Counted from the first letter of the stretch, positions 51,610 to 60,702 are shown. The stretch is DNA of 64,000 nt from Hymenobacter aranciens (GCF_030580865.1 NZ_JAUQSY010000004.1:310001-374000); one strand, 5' to 3'. Translations and numbers: made by a program. Notes: generated by a model not told the origin, from the sequence alone.

Positions 51610-51696
51610 AATAATGGCGTATTAGCCTGCGAAGAAACAAGAAACGCGCCACTGGGAGCGGCGCGTTCCAAACAAACTTCTGCGTTCATCGCTGAG

Positions 51697-52749
51697 CTAC
51701 TGCGTAATCTCATCAAACAAGCTGCCCGAATTGCCGCGCAGGTGCGCGGGCAGCAGCCGCCCCAGGTGCTGGTACGCTGCCTCAGTAGCCTCGCGGCCCC
51801 GCGCCGTGCGCTTGATGTAGCCTTCCTGAATGAGGAACGGTTCGTACACTTCCTCGATGGTTTCGCCTTCCTCGCCACAGGCCGTGGCGATAGTGCTGAT
51901 ACCCACCGGACCACCCTTGAACTTGTCGATGATGGTGCTGAGGATGCGCTTGTCCATGTCGTCAAGGCCGCGGGCGTCCACATCGAGGGCGTTCAGGGCA
52001 AACTGCGCGATTTCGACCGTGATGGTGCCGTCGCCCTTGATTTGGGCAAAGTCACGAGTGCGGCGCAGCAGGTTGTTGGCAATGCGGGGCGTGCCGCGCG
52101 AACGGCGGGCAATTTCGTAAGCCGCATCCTCGTGGATGGGCGTGCCGAGAATGTCAGCTGAACGCTCCACGATGGTAGTGAGCAACTTGGAATCGTAATA
52201 CTCCAAGCGGGCCGAGATGCCGAAGCGGGCCCGTAGCGGCGCCGTGAGCATACCCGAGCGCGTGGTGGCCCCGATGAGCGTGAACGGCGACAGCGAAATC
52301 TGCACCGAGCGGGCATTGGGGCCCGAGTCGAGCATGATATCGATGCGGTAGTCCTCCATGGCCGAGTAGAGGTACTCCTCTACCACCGGGTTGAGGCGGT
52401 GGATTTCGTCGATGAACAGCACGTCGTGCGGCTCCAGGTTGGTGAGCAGACCGGCTAGGTCGCTGGGCTTGTCGAGCACCGGGCCGGAGGTCATTTTGAT
52501 GTTGGAGCCCAGCTCATTGGCAATGATGTGCGAGAGCGTGGTTTTGCCCAGGCCGGGAGGGCCGTGCAGCAGCACGTGGTCGAGAGCGTCGCCGCGCTGC
52601 TTGGCAGCGGCCACGAACACCTTGAGGTTTTCGAGGATTTTGTCCTGACCGGTGAAGTCGTCGAAGGAAAGCGGGCGCAGGGCTTTGTCGATGTCCTTGT
52701 CGGTACCATCGTAGCCCTCGGTGCCGCCGGAGAGAAAGGCTTCGCGCAT
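51697..52749 (-). CDS. ruvB: Holliday-junction branch-migration ATPase RuvB
   Basis: RuvB is the hexameric AAA+ motor that drives branch migration with RuvA. The 350-residue product has [15 protein letters not shown], Walker [12 protein letters not shown], Walker [15 protein letters not shown], the sensor/arginine region [18 protein letters not shown], and the C-terminal winged helix ([28 protein letters not shown]). Length and order are standard. ruvA is not adjacent. Confidence 0.98.
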   Translation of the reverse strand: MREAFLSGGTEGYDGTDKDIDKALRPLSFDDFTGQDKILENLKVFVAAAKQRGDALDHVLLHGPPGLGKTTLSHIIANELGSNIKMTSGPVLDKPSDLAGLLTNLEPHDVLFIDEIHRLNPVVEEYLYSAMEDYRIDIMLDSGPNARSVQISLSPFTLIGATTRSGMLTAPLRARFGISARLEYYDSKLLTTIVERSADILGTPIHEDAAYEIARRSRGTPRIANNLLRRTRDFAQIKGDGTITVEIAQFALNALDVDARGLDDMDKRILSTIIDKFKGGPVGISTIATACGEEGETIEEVYEPFLIQEGYIKRTARGREATEAAYQHLGRLLPAHLRGNSGSLFDEITQ

Positions 52750-52881
52750 AGCGTTAGTTTATTGGCAGTTGCTAATAGCCCATCGTCGGTAACGAATGGG
52801 TAGCTGGCCAACGATTTTAGGCAAGAAAAAGCTCCCGCTTTTAGCCAAAAAAGTTAGTCTTTCGCAAACATTCCGCCGCAA

Positions 52882-53859
52882 TTAATGCTGCTGCACCGGA
52901 CTGTCCACCAACAAAAATAGGTAGGGCGAGGCTTCCGCGTACGGCTGCCGGCCGGTGAGACGCTGGGTGAGCTGGTTGGCGGCCTCCTGCCAGGCGGGCG
53001 GGTTGCCAGGTAAGTCGGCACGCCGCGCCGGGGCGAGCAGCTTGTTGTAGTCGGCAGCGGTAAACTCATAGGCCTCGTTGTTGCCCAGGCGGGCGGGTTG
53101 CAGGCCAGAACCGGTATCACCCAGACCCTCAGCACCTATCAGCACAACTTCACCTTTAGCATTGATAAGGGCGCCAGCCAGGGCCAGCACGGTGGTGGTG
53201 GCATTGAGGTTCTCGAGGCGCGTGAGGTGCTGCACGTGGCCGGAGCCGGAGTCGAGATAATAATCAGTGGCCGTAGCGCCACCCGTGGAAAAAGGACCAG
53301 CGGAAGCTGTTTTCATCGAAAAATACAGCTGCGACTCGCGTACCAGCGGCACCAACAGGTAATCAAGCTTTTGGGTGACCATGAGCTCCAGCAGCAGTTG
53401 CCGGGTTTTGCCTTGCCCGTTCCAGCCCGCGAGCTGCACCACGCCCTTGCCGGGATTGGGATTTTGCAGATTCAGGACATAGCCGGGCAGGGTACCGGGC
53501 AATTCCTGGTCGGGGCTACCAAAGTACACCTCGGGCAGGCTATTGCTTTTGGCGCCCGCTGGCAGGGCCACGGGCAGCAAGCCGGGCTGGCGGCTCAGGT
53601 AGCGCGTCAGTGAATCGAGCAGCTCCGGGGCGCGGGTTTGGGCCAGGATGCGCGCGGCTGCCGGGTGTTGCAGCCGCACCGGCAGCACCCCGATGCGGGC
53701 GTTAGCGCCGGGAATAGCCTTGGGCTGATAGGCATGATAGTAAGGTGAATGCGTAACGGCCGTGGGGCCGCGCAAGCCTTGGGCTGAAGTACGACCAACA
53801 ATTAGCAATGCTGCTACTGCCAGCAGGCAGCTGGGAACGAAGCGACGAACAGAAATCAT
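52882..53859 (-). CDS. Exported protein of unknown function
   Basis: A 325-residue product with a signal peptide (LLAVAALLIVGRTSAQ) and a mostly beta-rich mature part. No catalytic motif recognised. Ala/Leu/Gly/Gln-rich segments such as VLALAGALINAKGEVVLIGA and PEVYFGSPDQELPG are visible, and the end is LLVDSPVQQH. It lies upstream of ruvB on the same strand with a 132-base gap. Confidence 0.7.
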   Translation of the reverse strand: MISVRRFVPSCLLAVAALLIVGRTSAQGLRGPTAVTHSPYYHAYQPKAIPGANARIGVLPVRLQHPAAARILAQTRAPELLDSLTRYLSRQPGLLPVALPAGAKSNSLPEVYFGSPDQELPGTLPGYVLNLQNPNPGKGVVQLAGWNGQGKTRQLLLELMVTQKLDYLLVPLVRESQLYFSMKTASAGPFSTGGATATDYYLDSGSGHVQHLTRLENLNATTTVLALAGALINAKGEVVLIGAEGLGDTGSGLQPARLGNNEAYEFTAADYNKLLAPARRADLPGNPPAWQEAANQLTQRLTGRQPYAEASPYLFLLVDSPVQQH

Positions 53860-53909
53860 CGAGGAAAGTGGATTTTACTCCTTGACTCCGGAACGCCGCC
53901 GGTAGTTGC

Positions 53910-54245
53910 CTAGCGTTCCATCAGCACCTCGATGTCGAGGTGCAGCCAGTCGTCTTCCCAGGCCTTGTGGTTGAGGCGGGCCACGAGGGGAAAACCGGCA
54001 TCGAGCAGGCGGGCCACGGTTTCGTTGCGGCCTTCGGGCAGGTAGCCAAGCCAGATGTTGGCGGCATCGGTGACGGGGTGGGTGTGCACCTGCACGGCCC
54101 AGTCGTCGTACTTACTGTCGGCTTCGCGGGTGAGGTACAGCGTTTGGCCGAGGTGCAGCTCGGCTTCGTGCGACGGCAAATCGGGGCGGTGCGAGGTGCC
54201 GGCAACGAGGCACTCCAGCAAAACGAGGGGGGTGGCGGGCTTCAT
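53910..54245 (-). CDS. HIRAN-domain protein
   Basis: A 111-residue protein made almost entirely of a HIRAN-like domain: LECLVAGTSHRP at the start, ELHLGQTLYLTREADSKYDD, AVQVHTH, IWLGYLPEGRNETVARLLDA and FPLVARL. In larger proteins HIRAN domains bind DNA ends; stand-alone bacterial members are uncharacterised. It is close to ruvB and the 325-residue exported protein but has no clear operon link. Confidence 0.8.
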   Translation of the reverse strand: MKPATPLVLLECLVAGTSHRPDLPSHEAELHLGQTLYLTREADSKYDDWAVQVHTHPVTDAANIWLGYLPEGRNETVARLLDAGFPLVARLNHKAWEDDWLHLDIEVLMER

Positions 54246-54446
54246 GGGGGCAAGTTAGGGCCTACGCGCGGGATAAGGCCCTGGCGACGGCTTGGTTTAC
54301 GGTGGCCAGCGCCGGAACAAGCCGGAATAACCCAGACCTTACCGGCCTTTCAATGGCCTTTTGCCGGCAGGTAGTGTGAAGTTTGCCAAATATTTCCCAA
54401 TTTCCCGTTACCATCATGCGTGGTACCCGCTTAGCATAAATCTATC

Positions 54447-55595
54447 ATGGCTGAGTTTGACGATAACGAAGAAGAATTTGACGACTCCGACGCGCCCGAG
54501 CCTTCGGCCGAGGAGCGCGAGGCCGCAATTGAGCGCATGGTAGCCGCCCTGCCGGCCGAGCTCTACCCCGTGATGCAGCCGCTACTGATGATGAGTCAGT
54601 TGGCTAACCACGCCCTGCTGGGCCACGCCGACGACCCCGTGCCCCAGGCCCTTAAAGAGCTGCTGGACTACGACCACGATTTTGTGCGCGAGGTGATGGC
54701 CGTGAATGACACGCCCAGTCTGGGCCGCCTGCTGGCCACTAATATGTTGCAGATGTTCGACTTCCTGCTCGTGGGCCGCCTGGTGTTCGATAGTTCGCTC
54801 GAGCCCACGCTGCGCGCCTACCTCAACCGCAACAGTCCCGCCGAAGCCGACGACACCAGTATGCGCGACTACGTGCTGGACTACGGCGAAACCATGCTCG
54901 AAAACCTGACTCAATATCTTACTAGTGGCGATGCCGACCTGGAAGAAGAGCTGCGCATGCGCCGCCTCCAGACCGAAAGCATCTTCGCCCGCCTCGGTGA
55001 TACGCTGCGCATGTTTTATCCGCCCGGCCAATCGCCCGAAGAGTTGGCAGCCGAGCGTCTCGATGCGCAGGATGAGGCTGAAGATGCTGAAGAAATGGCC
55101 GTCACGGTGCGGTTCAATCAAATCCAGCTGGTGACGCTGGGCACGGCCCTCAAGCTGCCCACGATGCTGATTGGGCTGGCCGAAACGCCGTTTGGCCGGG
55201 CGCTGGAAACGGTGCCGCGCTTCCGCAAAAAGGCGCTGGAACGCCTGGCCGAACGCATGAGCGCAGCCGAACCCGACGAGGAATTTCCGCTCGCATGGTC
55301 GGAGCTGCTACGCCTCTACCAGGCGGCGCAGGTGTGCGCCCTGAGCGTGGTGGCTGACGTGTTCTGGGTGGGCAGTATCGAGGATGTGCTGCTGAGCGGC
55401 GGCCCCCGCAACCCCGCCGACGGCTACGAGCCCGAAGGCCCCGGCCTGCCCGCCGAAGAAGCCCGCCAAACCCGCGAAATGCTGACGAGGCTGATGAGCG
55501 GCTTCATCGAGCTGGTTGAGGAAAACTACCTGGACGATGAGGATGTGATGGCGGCCAAAGCCGAGATTTCGCAGCTGGCGGAGCTGTTGGCATAG
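54447..55595 (+). CDS. Unknown helical protein, first of two tandem paralogues
   Basis: A 382-residue, acidic, mostly helical cytoplasmic protein with no signal peptide. The N-terminal ~30 residues are very acidic (DDNEEEFDDSDAPEPSAEE). The core has DDPVPQALKELLDYDHDF and FDFLLVGRLVF, and the end has SGFIELVEENYLDDED. The downstream gene shows the same pattern in the same order, so the two are paralogues. No family recognised. Confidence 0.75.
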   Translation: MAEFDDNEEEFDDSDAPEPSAEEREAAIERMVAALPAELYPVMQPLLMMSQLANHALLGHADDPVPQALKELLDYDHDFVREVMAVNDTPSLGRLLATNMLQMFDFLLVGRLVFDSSLEPTLRAYLNRNSPAEADDTSMRDYVLDYGETMLENLTQYLTSGDADLEEELRMRRLQTESIFARLGDTLRMFYPPGQSPEELAAERLDAQDEAEDAEEMAVTVRFNQIQLVTLGTALKLPTMLIGLAETPFGRALETVPRFRKKALERLAERMSAAEPDEEFPLAWSELLRLYQAAQVCALSVVADVFWVGSIEDVLLSGGPRNPADGYEPEGPGLPAEEARQTREMLTRLMSGFIELVEENYLDDEDVMAAKAEISQLAELLA

Positions 55596-55644
55596 CCAGG
55601 CGGCGCTCACTAATTATTCTCCCTTAATTACACCTACTTAACCC

Positions 55645-56688
55645 ATGGCAACTTCGTCTACTCCCACTGGATTACCTGATATTTACACTCCTTCTGCGCA
55701 ACTCCTTACTTTGATTGGCCTGGGTAACCGCGCATTGTTTTCGCGCAAGGAAGACCCGCTGCCGCAGGCGCTGCACGCCCTGACCGAGTACGACATGGCG
55801 GCAGTGGACCGCGTGAGCGCCGTCAAGGATTCGGCCGGCCTGTATGCCCTGCTGGAAACAGAGCCGGAAACCTTTACCGACCATCTACTGCTGGGCCAGC
55901 TGGTGTATGCATCACCCCTGGGCCCTTGCATTGCCGCGATGCTGGCGCCCGATGGCTCGGCCGATGAGGCTACGCTGGCCCAACGCCGGGCCGAGCTGCC
56001 GGCCTATGTGCTGCATCATGCCGAGTGGAACAGCAACTTGTTTGAAAACTACCTACTCAGCCGCCACTACGAAGCCGACCGGGCCGAAGTGCAACAAGAG
56101 CGCGCCGAACTCAAAAAGGCCCTCGAAGCTGCTTTTGCGGAGTGGCAGCATTCGCTGGGAGCCTTGGGAATGCCGGCGCCGCCTCCCGTAATGCCGCTGG
56201 CGGGCACGGGCTGGTCGCTGCATCCCATGCAGATACAGCTGGATATGTTGGTGGTGGCCACTACCGTGTTGCGGGCACTGCCGGCCCTCAGCAGCCATCC
56301 GTTTGCCCAGGCAGTGCAGCGGCTGCCCGATTTCAACTCGCAACGGCTCGAAGAGCTGACCGATTACCTGAAGGCGGCCGAGGCCGAGGAGCGGCTGCGC
56401 CTCACCCGGGCCCAGGGCCTGCTGCTCTATGTGGCAGCGCATCTGGTGATGATGCTGTTTGTGCACGACGTGCTCGATGCCGGCGGCCTTGACGACTTTC
56501 TGCTACAGGAGCACCGGTTGACGGACGATATTGAGGACTTACCGGAAAAAATCAGCGACATGCGCGAAGCGGCGGCCATCATGTTGAGCGGCTACATCGA
56601 AGTAGTGCGCGAAAATGAGGGCGACGCAGCAGACTTTCAGGCGCTGGAGGCGCGGCTGCAGCCGGTGCTGGCGCTAGCTAGCCAATGA
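55645..56688 (+). CDS. Unknown helical protein, second of two tandem paralogues
   Basis: A 347-residue relative of the preceding gene product. Matching segments: EDPLPQALHALTEYDMA against DDPVPQALKELLDYDHD, DHLLLGQLVYASPLGPCIA against DFLLVGRLVFDSSLEPTLR, and LSGYIEVVRENEGD against MSGFIELVEENYLD. It lacks the acidic N-terminal extension. The gene starts 49 bases after the first and is likely cotranscribed. Function unknown. Confidence 0.75.
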   Translation: MATSSTPTGLPDIYTPSAQLLTLIGLGNRALFSRKEDPLPQALHALTEYDMAAVDRVSAVKDSAGLYALLETEPETFTDHLLLGQLVYASPLGPCIAAMLAPDGSADEATLAQRRAELPAYVLHHAEWNSNLFENYLLSRHYEADRAEVQQERAELKKALEAAFAEWQHSLGALGMPAPPPVMPLAGTGWSLHPMQIQLDMLVVATTVLRALPALSSHPFAQAVQRLPDFNSQRLEELTDYLKAAEAEERLRLTRAQGLLLYVAAHLVMMLFVHDVLDAGGLDDFLLQEHRLTDDIEDLPEKISDMREAAAIMLSGYIEVVRENEGDAADFQALEARLQPVLALASQ

Positions 56689-56751
56689 GGGCCGGGCTAA
56701 TGCGGGAATTGGTCTAAGTTACAGACCTTATTCCTCGACTTTCTTTTTCCA

Positions 56752-57105
56752 ATAAAAAAAGTATTTATCGCCGGAGCGTTGGCGCTGGTAGCGGCTAGCT
56801 CTTGGGCTTTTTAGCAAAAAGTATCGCCTGACCATTCAGGCTACATGATGGTAATAGGATGCGTAAGCTTAGCTTCCGAGCCACCATCAATCACAATCAC
56901 GGTTATCTCACCAACAGGTGAAGCCCAGACACAATTAATAAGTAATAAAGTGACCCGGGTTAATTTTATCGAATCGGAGCAGCAACTTCACAAAGCTATA
57001 CTTATCAAATTGAACACCCTTAAAAGCGAAGGTTACAAATTAGTCACTACTAACATTAACTACGAGGACCCAATCTATAAACACATTTACATTCTAGACA
57101 AATAA
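56752..57105 (+). pseudogene. Small exported protein gene with lost start codon and early TAG
   Basis: Reading from 56752, the frame encodes KKVFIAGALALVAASSWAF, a convincing signal peptide, but its first codon is ATA where ATG is expected, and a TAG follows at 56812-56814. The same frame continues QKVSPDHSGYMMVIG and on to YILDK and TAA at 57103. Codons from 56845 to 57105 form an intact 86-residue piece starting at an internal ATG. Single transitions (ATG to ATA; CAG to TAG) explain both lesions. The mature product has no known domain. The DNA is AT-rich compared with its neighbours. Confidence 0.65.
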
Positions 57106-57151
57106 AAAAGGGTGCTCCTTTGAGCACCCTTTTTTATTTGTCTAGAATGTA
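57088..57151. terminator. Perfect 30-bp-arm palindrome, bidirectional terminator overlapping a gene end
   Basis: Arms 57088-57117 and 57122-57151 are exact inverted copies around CTTT, with A6 and T6 runs inside the stem. The left arm includes the final codons and stop of the broken small gene; the right arm reaches to four bases before the stop of the convergent acyl-CoA dehydrogenase gene. It would end transcripts from both sides. Confidence 0.9.
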
Positions 57152-57154
57152 CCT

Positions 57155-58390
57155 CTACTTAAACGCCTGAATCCCGGTAATATCGGCCCCGGTGATGAGC
57201 AGGTGAATGTCGTGCGTGCCCTCGTAGGTAATCACCGATTCGAGGTTCATCATGTGGCGCATCATGGGGTATTCACCGGTGATGCCCATGCCACCGTGAA
57301 TCTGGCGGGCTTCGCGGGCAATGTGCAGGGCCATGTCCACCGAGTTGCGCTTGGCCATCGAGATTTGGGCGCTGGTGGCTTTGCCTTCGTTTTTGAGCAC
57401 GCCCAGGCGCCACACCATCAGCTGGGCTTTGGTGATTTCGGTAATCATCTCGGCCAGCTTCTTCTGTTGCAGCTGGAAGCTGGCGATGGGCTTGCCGAAC
57501 TGCTCGCGCTGCAGCGAGTATTTCAGGGCCGACTCGTAGCAGTCGATGGCCGCGCCGATGGCCCCCCAGGCGATGCCGAAGCGGGCCGAGTCGAGGCAGC
57601 CCAGCGGGCCTTTGAGGCCGTCGATGTTGGGCAGCAGGTTTTCCTTGGGCACCTTCACGTTGTCGAACACCAACTCGCCGGTGCAGCTAGCGCGCAGGCT
57701 CCACTTGTTGTGGATTTCGGGGGTGGTGAAGCCTTCCATGCCGCGCTCCACGATGAGGCCCTTGATGCGGCCTTCCTCGTTTTTGGCCCACACCACGGCC
57801 ACCTGGCACTCGGGCGAGTTCGAAATCCAGAGCTTGGCGCCGTTCAGCAGGTAATGGTCGCCCATGTCCTTGACGGTGGTGGTCATGCCGCCGGGGTTCG
57901 AGCCGTGGTCGGGCTCCGTCAGGCCGAAGCAGCCGAGCCACTCGCCGCTGGCGAGCTTGGGCAGGAATTTCTTGCGCTGCTCTTCGGAGCCGTATTGGTA
58001 GATGGGGAACATCACCAGCGAGCCCTGCACCGAGGCGGTGGAGCGCATGCCGGAGTCGCCGCGCTCAATTTCCTGCATGATGAGGCCGTAGCTGATGTAG
58101 TCCATGCCGCCGCCGCCGTACTCGGTGGGGATGGTGGGGCCGAAGGCGCCCACGTCGCCGAACTTGCGGACGATTTCGGAGGGGAAGTGGTTATCCTGCG
58201 CCCACTTCTCGATGTAGGGGTTGATTTCCTTTTTCACGAAATCGCGGATGCTCTGGCGCACGAGGATGTGCTCCTCGGTGAGCAGGCCGTCGAGGTCGAA
58301 GTAATCGGTGAAGCCGTTGGCATTGGTGGAGCCGCCCTGCTTGCTGTGGGCCTTGGCTTTGGGGGAGAGGACGTCGGTTTCGGAGGACAT
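57155..58390 (-). CDS. Glutaryl-CoA dehydrogenase-like acyl-CoA dehydrogenase
   Basis: A 411-residue flavoprotein that oxidises an acyl-CoA, probably glutaryl-CoA from lysine or tryptophan breakdown. It has FGPTIPTEYGGGGMDYI, the GCDH-like SGMRSTASVQGSLVM with the substrate-binding Arg, GCFGLTEPDHGSNPGGM, LNGAKLWISNS, and ITYEGTHDIHLL with the likely catalytic Glu390. The N-terminal ~25 residues are a low-complexity extension. The GCDH call over other ACADs rests on the Arg/Ser loop and Glu position and is moderately sure. A promoter element lies ~30 bases upstream. Confidence 0.9.
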   Translation of the reverse strand: MSSETDVLSPKAKAHSKQGGSTNANGFTDYFDLDGLLTEEHILVRQSIRDFVKKEINPYIEKWAQDNHFPSEIVRKFGDVGAFGPTIPTEYGGGGMDYISYGLIMQEIERGDSGMRSTASVQGSLVMFPIYQYGSEEQRKKFLPKLASGEWLGCFGLTEPDHGSNPGGMTTTVKDMGDHYLLNGAKLWISNSPECQVAVVWAKNEEGRIKGLIVERGMEGFTTPEIHNKWSLRASCTGELVFDNVKVPKENLLPNIDGLKGPLGCLDSARFGIAWGAIGAAIDCYESALKYSLQREQFGKPIASFQLQQKKLAEMITEITKAQLMVWRLGVLKNEGKATSAQISMAKRNSVDMALHIAREARQIHGGMGITGEYPMMRHMMNLESVITYEGTHDIHLLITGADITGIQAFK

Positions 58391-58419
58391 GGAGGGAAAA
58401 TGGGTGGGATTTTTTTTTG

Positions 58420-58427
58420 CAAAGATA
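58420..58427 (-). promoter_or_regulatory. -7 promoter element TATCTTTG for the acyl-CoA dehydrogenase gene
   Basis: An exact TAnnTTTG on the minus strand, 29 bases from the start codon, followed by a long A run in the leader. Confidence 0.6.
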
Positions 58428-58489
58428 CGGGCAGATAGCGCCTTGCTGGGTCTAAAAAAATGCCAGCTCCCGCCTTCGGCTGCCCGTCA

Positions 58490-58657
58490 CCAAAGCTCCA
58501 GCCGACCCGCCCCAAGCCGGGCCCGAAGCCCCCAAAGCGGCAGCAGAAGCGCCCTAAGCCCTGCCCGAGACCTCACAAGCCTTAGCCGAGTCCACCAAAG
58601 CTATTCCCGAAGTCATAGAAGCTGTATCCGAGGCGGCAGAAGCCGTTTGCGAGGATG
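58490..58657. repeat. 21-bp-period minisatellite, eight diverged units
   Basis: Eight successive 21-base units starting at 58490, each beginning CCAAAGC or a variant (CCCAAGC, CCTAAGC, CACAAGC, TAGAAGC, CAGAAGC), mostly with a CCGA-type block about 11 bases later. It differs in sequence from the ten-unit array at 29029 but has the same period and the same position between divergent genes. Confidence 0.85.
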
Positions 58658-58805
58658 TTTTTGCACCTTCAGGCAGGTTTTATGGTATTCTAGCAATGCG
58701 TTTCACTGCCTGGGTCAGCCATTTTTCGGCCCGGGCTCGTTTAACGGGCGCCGTTGGCTACCCGCCTGCTACATTCGCAGCCCCGGCCCACCTCCCACCC
58801 GCCCC

Positions 58806-60569
58806 ATGCCTACACCACTACCCACTCACCACGCCAAAAAGCTCAACCAGCTGGAGGCCACTGCTATTTGCGGCAACGATATTTCCTCGTCGTGCCTCTA
58901 CGTGTCGGCGCTGGTTATCAGCCTGGCGGGGCAGTACGCCTGGATTTCGCTAGTCATCGTAGCCGGACTGCTGTACCTGTTTCGCAAGATTTACGGCGAA
59001 GTTGTCGGCGCGCTGCCCCTGAACGGCGGCGCCTACAACGTGCTGCTGAACACCACCAGTAAGAGCAACGCCGCCTTGGCCGCCTGCCTCACCATCCTCT
59101 CGTACATGGCCACGGCGGTGATTAGCGCCACCGATGCCATGCACTACCTCTACCTGCTGGCCCCGATTCCGGGGATGCCGGTGCTGCTGGCCACGGCCGG
59201 GCTGCTGCTGTTTTTTCTGCTGCTCACCTCCGCCGGTATGTCCGAATCGGCGATTGTAGCGGTGGTTATCTTTCTGGCGCACCTCACGTCGCTGGTGCTG
59301 CTGGTGGGGTCGGGCGCGTGGTTTGTGTGGCAGCACGGACTGGTGCAGCTGCACCTCAACTACGCGCAGCCGGTGGTGGGCGGCAGCATTGCTATGGCCC
59401 TTTTTCTGGGCTTCAGCGCGGCCATGCTGGGCATTTCGGGCTTCGAGAGCTCAGCCAACTTCGTGGAGGAGCAGGCCCCGGGCGTATTCCTGAAAACCCT
59501 GCGCAACATGTGGGTCGTGGTCAGTTTTTTCAACCCCGTGATTGCGCTGCTGGCGGTGGCCGTGCTGCCGCTGGCCACCGTGGGCGAGCACCAGGAAACC
59601 CTGCTCTCGTACCTCGGCCAGCTCACCGGCGGCCCCTGGCTGGCCAAAGTCATTTCCGTCGATGCCGTGACGGTGCTCAGCGGCGCCGTGCTCACGAGCT
59701 TCGTGGGCGTGAGCGGCCTCATGAAGCGCATGGCCTTGGACCGCATCTGGCCGCAGTCGTTTCTGAAGGAAAACCGGCGCGGGGCCAACTACCTCATTCT
59801 GCTTATTTTCTTCGCCCTGTGTCTGTCCATTTTGTTCATTACCAAGGGCGAGCTCTCGACGCTAGCAGGCGTGTACACTATCTCGTTCCTGTCGGTTATG
59901 GCGTTTTTTGCCATCGGCAACTTCCTGCTGAAAATCAAGCGCGGCAAGCTACCCCGGCCGGTGTACGCGGGGGTGTTCAGCGTATTTCTGGCGTTGGTGG
60001 GCGTGCTGGTCGGCCTGTATGGCAACGTGAGCAAAAACCCCGTTCACCTCGTGGTATTCCTGCAATACTTTTTGCCGGCGGTGCTCATTATCTACGCCAT
60101 GCTGGAGCGCATTGCGCTGCTTAATTTGATTCTGGCCGGCGCCACGTCTTTTTATGAAGGCTTCCGGCGCCTGGCTATCAGCAGCCAGGTCACCATCCGG
60201 CGGCTGGTGCGCGAGCTGAACGAGCAGGAATTCGTATTCTTCACCAAGGGCGACAACGTGGCCAACCTCAACAAGGTGATGACTTACGTGGAGGAAAACG
60301 AGTTTACTAACCGCCTTAAAATCGTGATGCTACTACCGGAAGGCGAAATCGTGCCCGAGGGCCTGCTCAACGATTTGCACGTACTCGACCGCGCTTATCC
60401 CAACCTGCATCTGGAGTTTGTAACCATGCCCGGCACCTTCGGGCCGGAGCTGATTGAGCGGCTGTCGCAGGAGTGGAAGATTCCGAAGAACTTCATGTTC
60501 ATCGGCTCGCCGGGGAATAAATTTCCGTACCAGATTTCGGAATTGGGCGGGGTGCGACTGATTATTTGA
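58806..60569 (+). CDS. APC-family amino-acid permease with soluble C-terminal domain
   Basis: A 587-residue membrane transporter. It opens KLNQLEATAICGNDISSSCL, which matches the first helix of APC carriers, continues with GGAYNVLLNTTSKS and FSAAMLGISGFESSANFVEEQ, and has about twelve helices to residue ~440. The last ~140 residues are soluble (EGEIVPEGLLNDLHVLDRAY, FVTMPGTFGPELIERL) and resemble a USP-like domain. The frame is open far upstream through the minisatellite, so ATG 58806 is used. Substrate unknown. Confidence 0.88.
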   Translation: MPTPLPTHHAKKLNQLEATAICGNDISSSCLYVSALVISLAGQYAWISLVIVAGLLYLFRKIYGEVVGALPLNGGAYNVLLNTTSKSNAALAACLTILSYMATAVISATDAMHYLYLLAPIPGMPVLLATAGLLLFFLLLTSAGMSESAIVAVVIFLAHLTSLVLLVGSGAWFVWQHGLVQLHLNYAQPVVGGSIAMALFLGFSAAMLGISGFESSANFVEEQAPGVFLKTLRNMWVVVSFFNPVIALLAVAVLPLATVGEHQETLLSYLGQLTGGPWLAKVISVDAVTVLSGAVLTSFVGVSGLMKRMALDRIWPQSFLKENRRGANYLILLIFFALCLSILFITKGELSTLAGVYTISFLSVMAFFAIGNFLLKIKRGKLPRPVYAGVFSVFLALVGVLVGLYGNVSKNPVHLVVFLQYFLPAVLIIYAMLERIALLNLILAGATSFYEGFRRLAISSQVTIRRLVRELNEQEFVFFTKGDNVANLNKVMTYVEENEFTNRLKIVMLLPEGEIVPEGLLNDLHVLDRAYPNLHLEFVTMPGTFGPELIERLSQEWKIPKNFMFIGSPGNKFPYQISELGGVRLII

Positions 60570-60573
60570 ACAA

Positions 60574-60637
60574 TAGCGCGGACTTTGTAGTCCGCGAGTG
60601 CGAACGTTCACACTCGCGGACTACAAAGTCCGCGCTA
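60574..60637. repeat. 64-bp near-perfect palindrome after the permease gene
   Basis: Arms of 27 bases (60574-60600 and 60611-60637) are exact inverted copies; the centre is itself the palindrome GAACGTTC. Each arm also contains the small hairpin CGGACTTTGTAGTCCG. It starts five bases after the permease stop and has no T run, so it is more like a REP/BIME-type element than a plain terminator. Confidence 0.85.
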
Positions 60638-60665
60638 CATTTCTTGCAGATTTCATTTCCGCCCG

Positions 60666-60673
60666 TACATTTG
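60666..60673 (+). promoter_or_regulatory. Promoter (TTG-N19-TACATTTG) for the riboswitch-led operon
   Basis: TACATTTG with TTG at 60644-60646 placed 19 bases upstream. It lies 30 bases before the riboswitch, so the whole aptamer is transcribed. Confidence 0.75.
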
Positions 60674-60702
60674 CACCGCTCCCCGTTCACGCGGCGGGGC
60701 AC

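Noticed and set aside
57203..58438. 411-codon plus-strand frame opposite the acyl-CoA dehydrogenase gene
   Set aside because: Antisense of a well-supported gene, with His/Ala/Gly/Val-rich composition and no motif.
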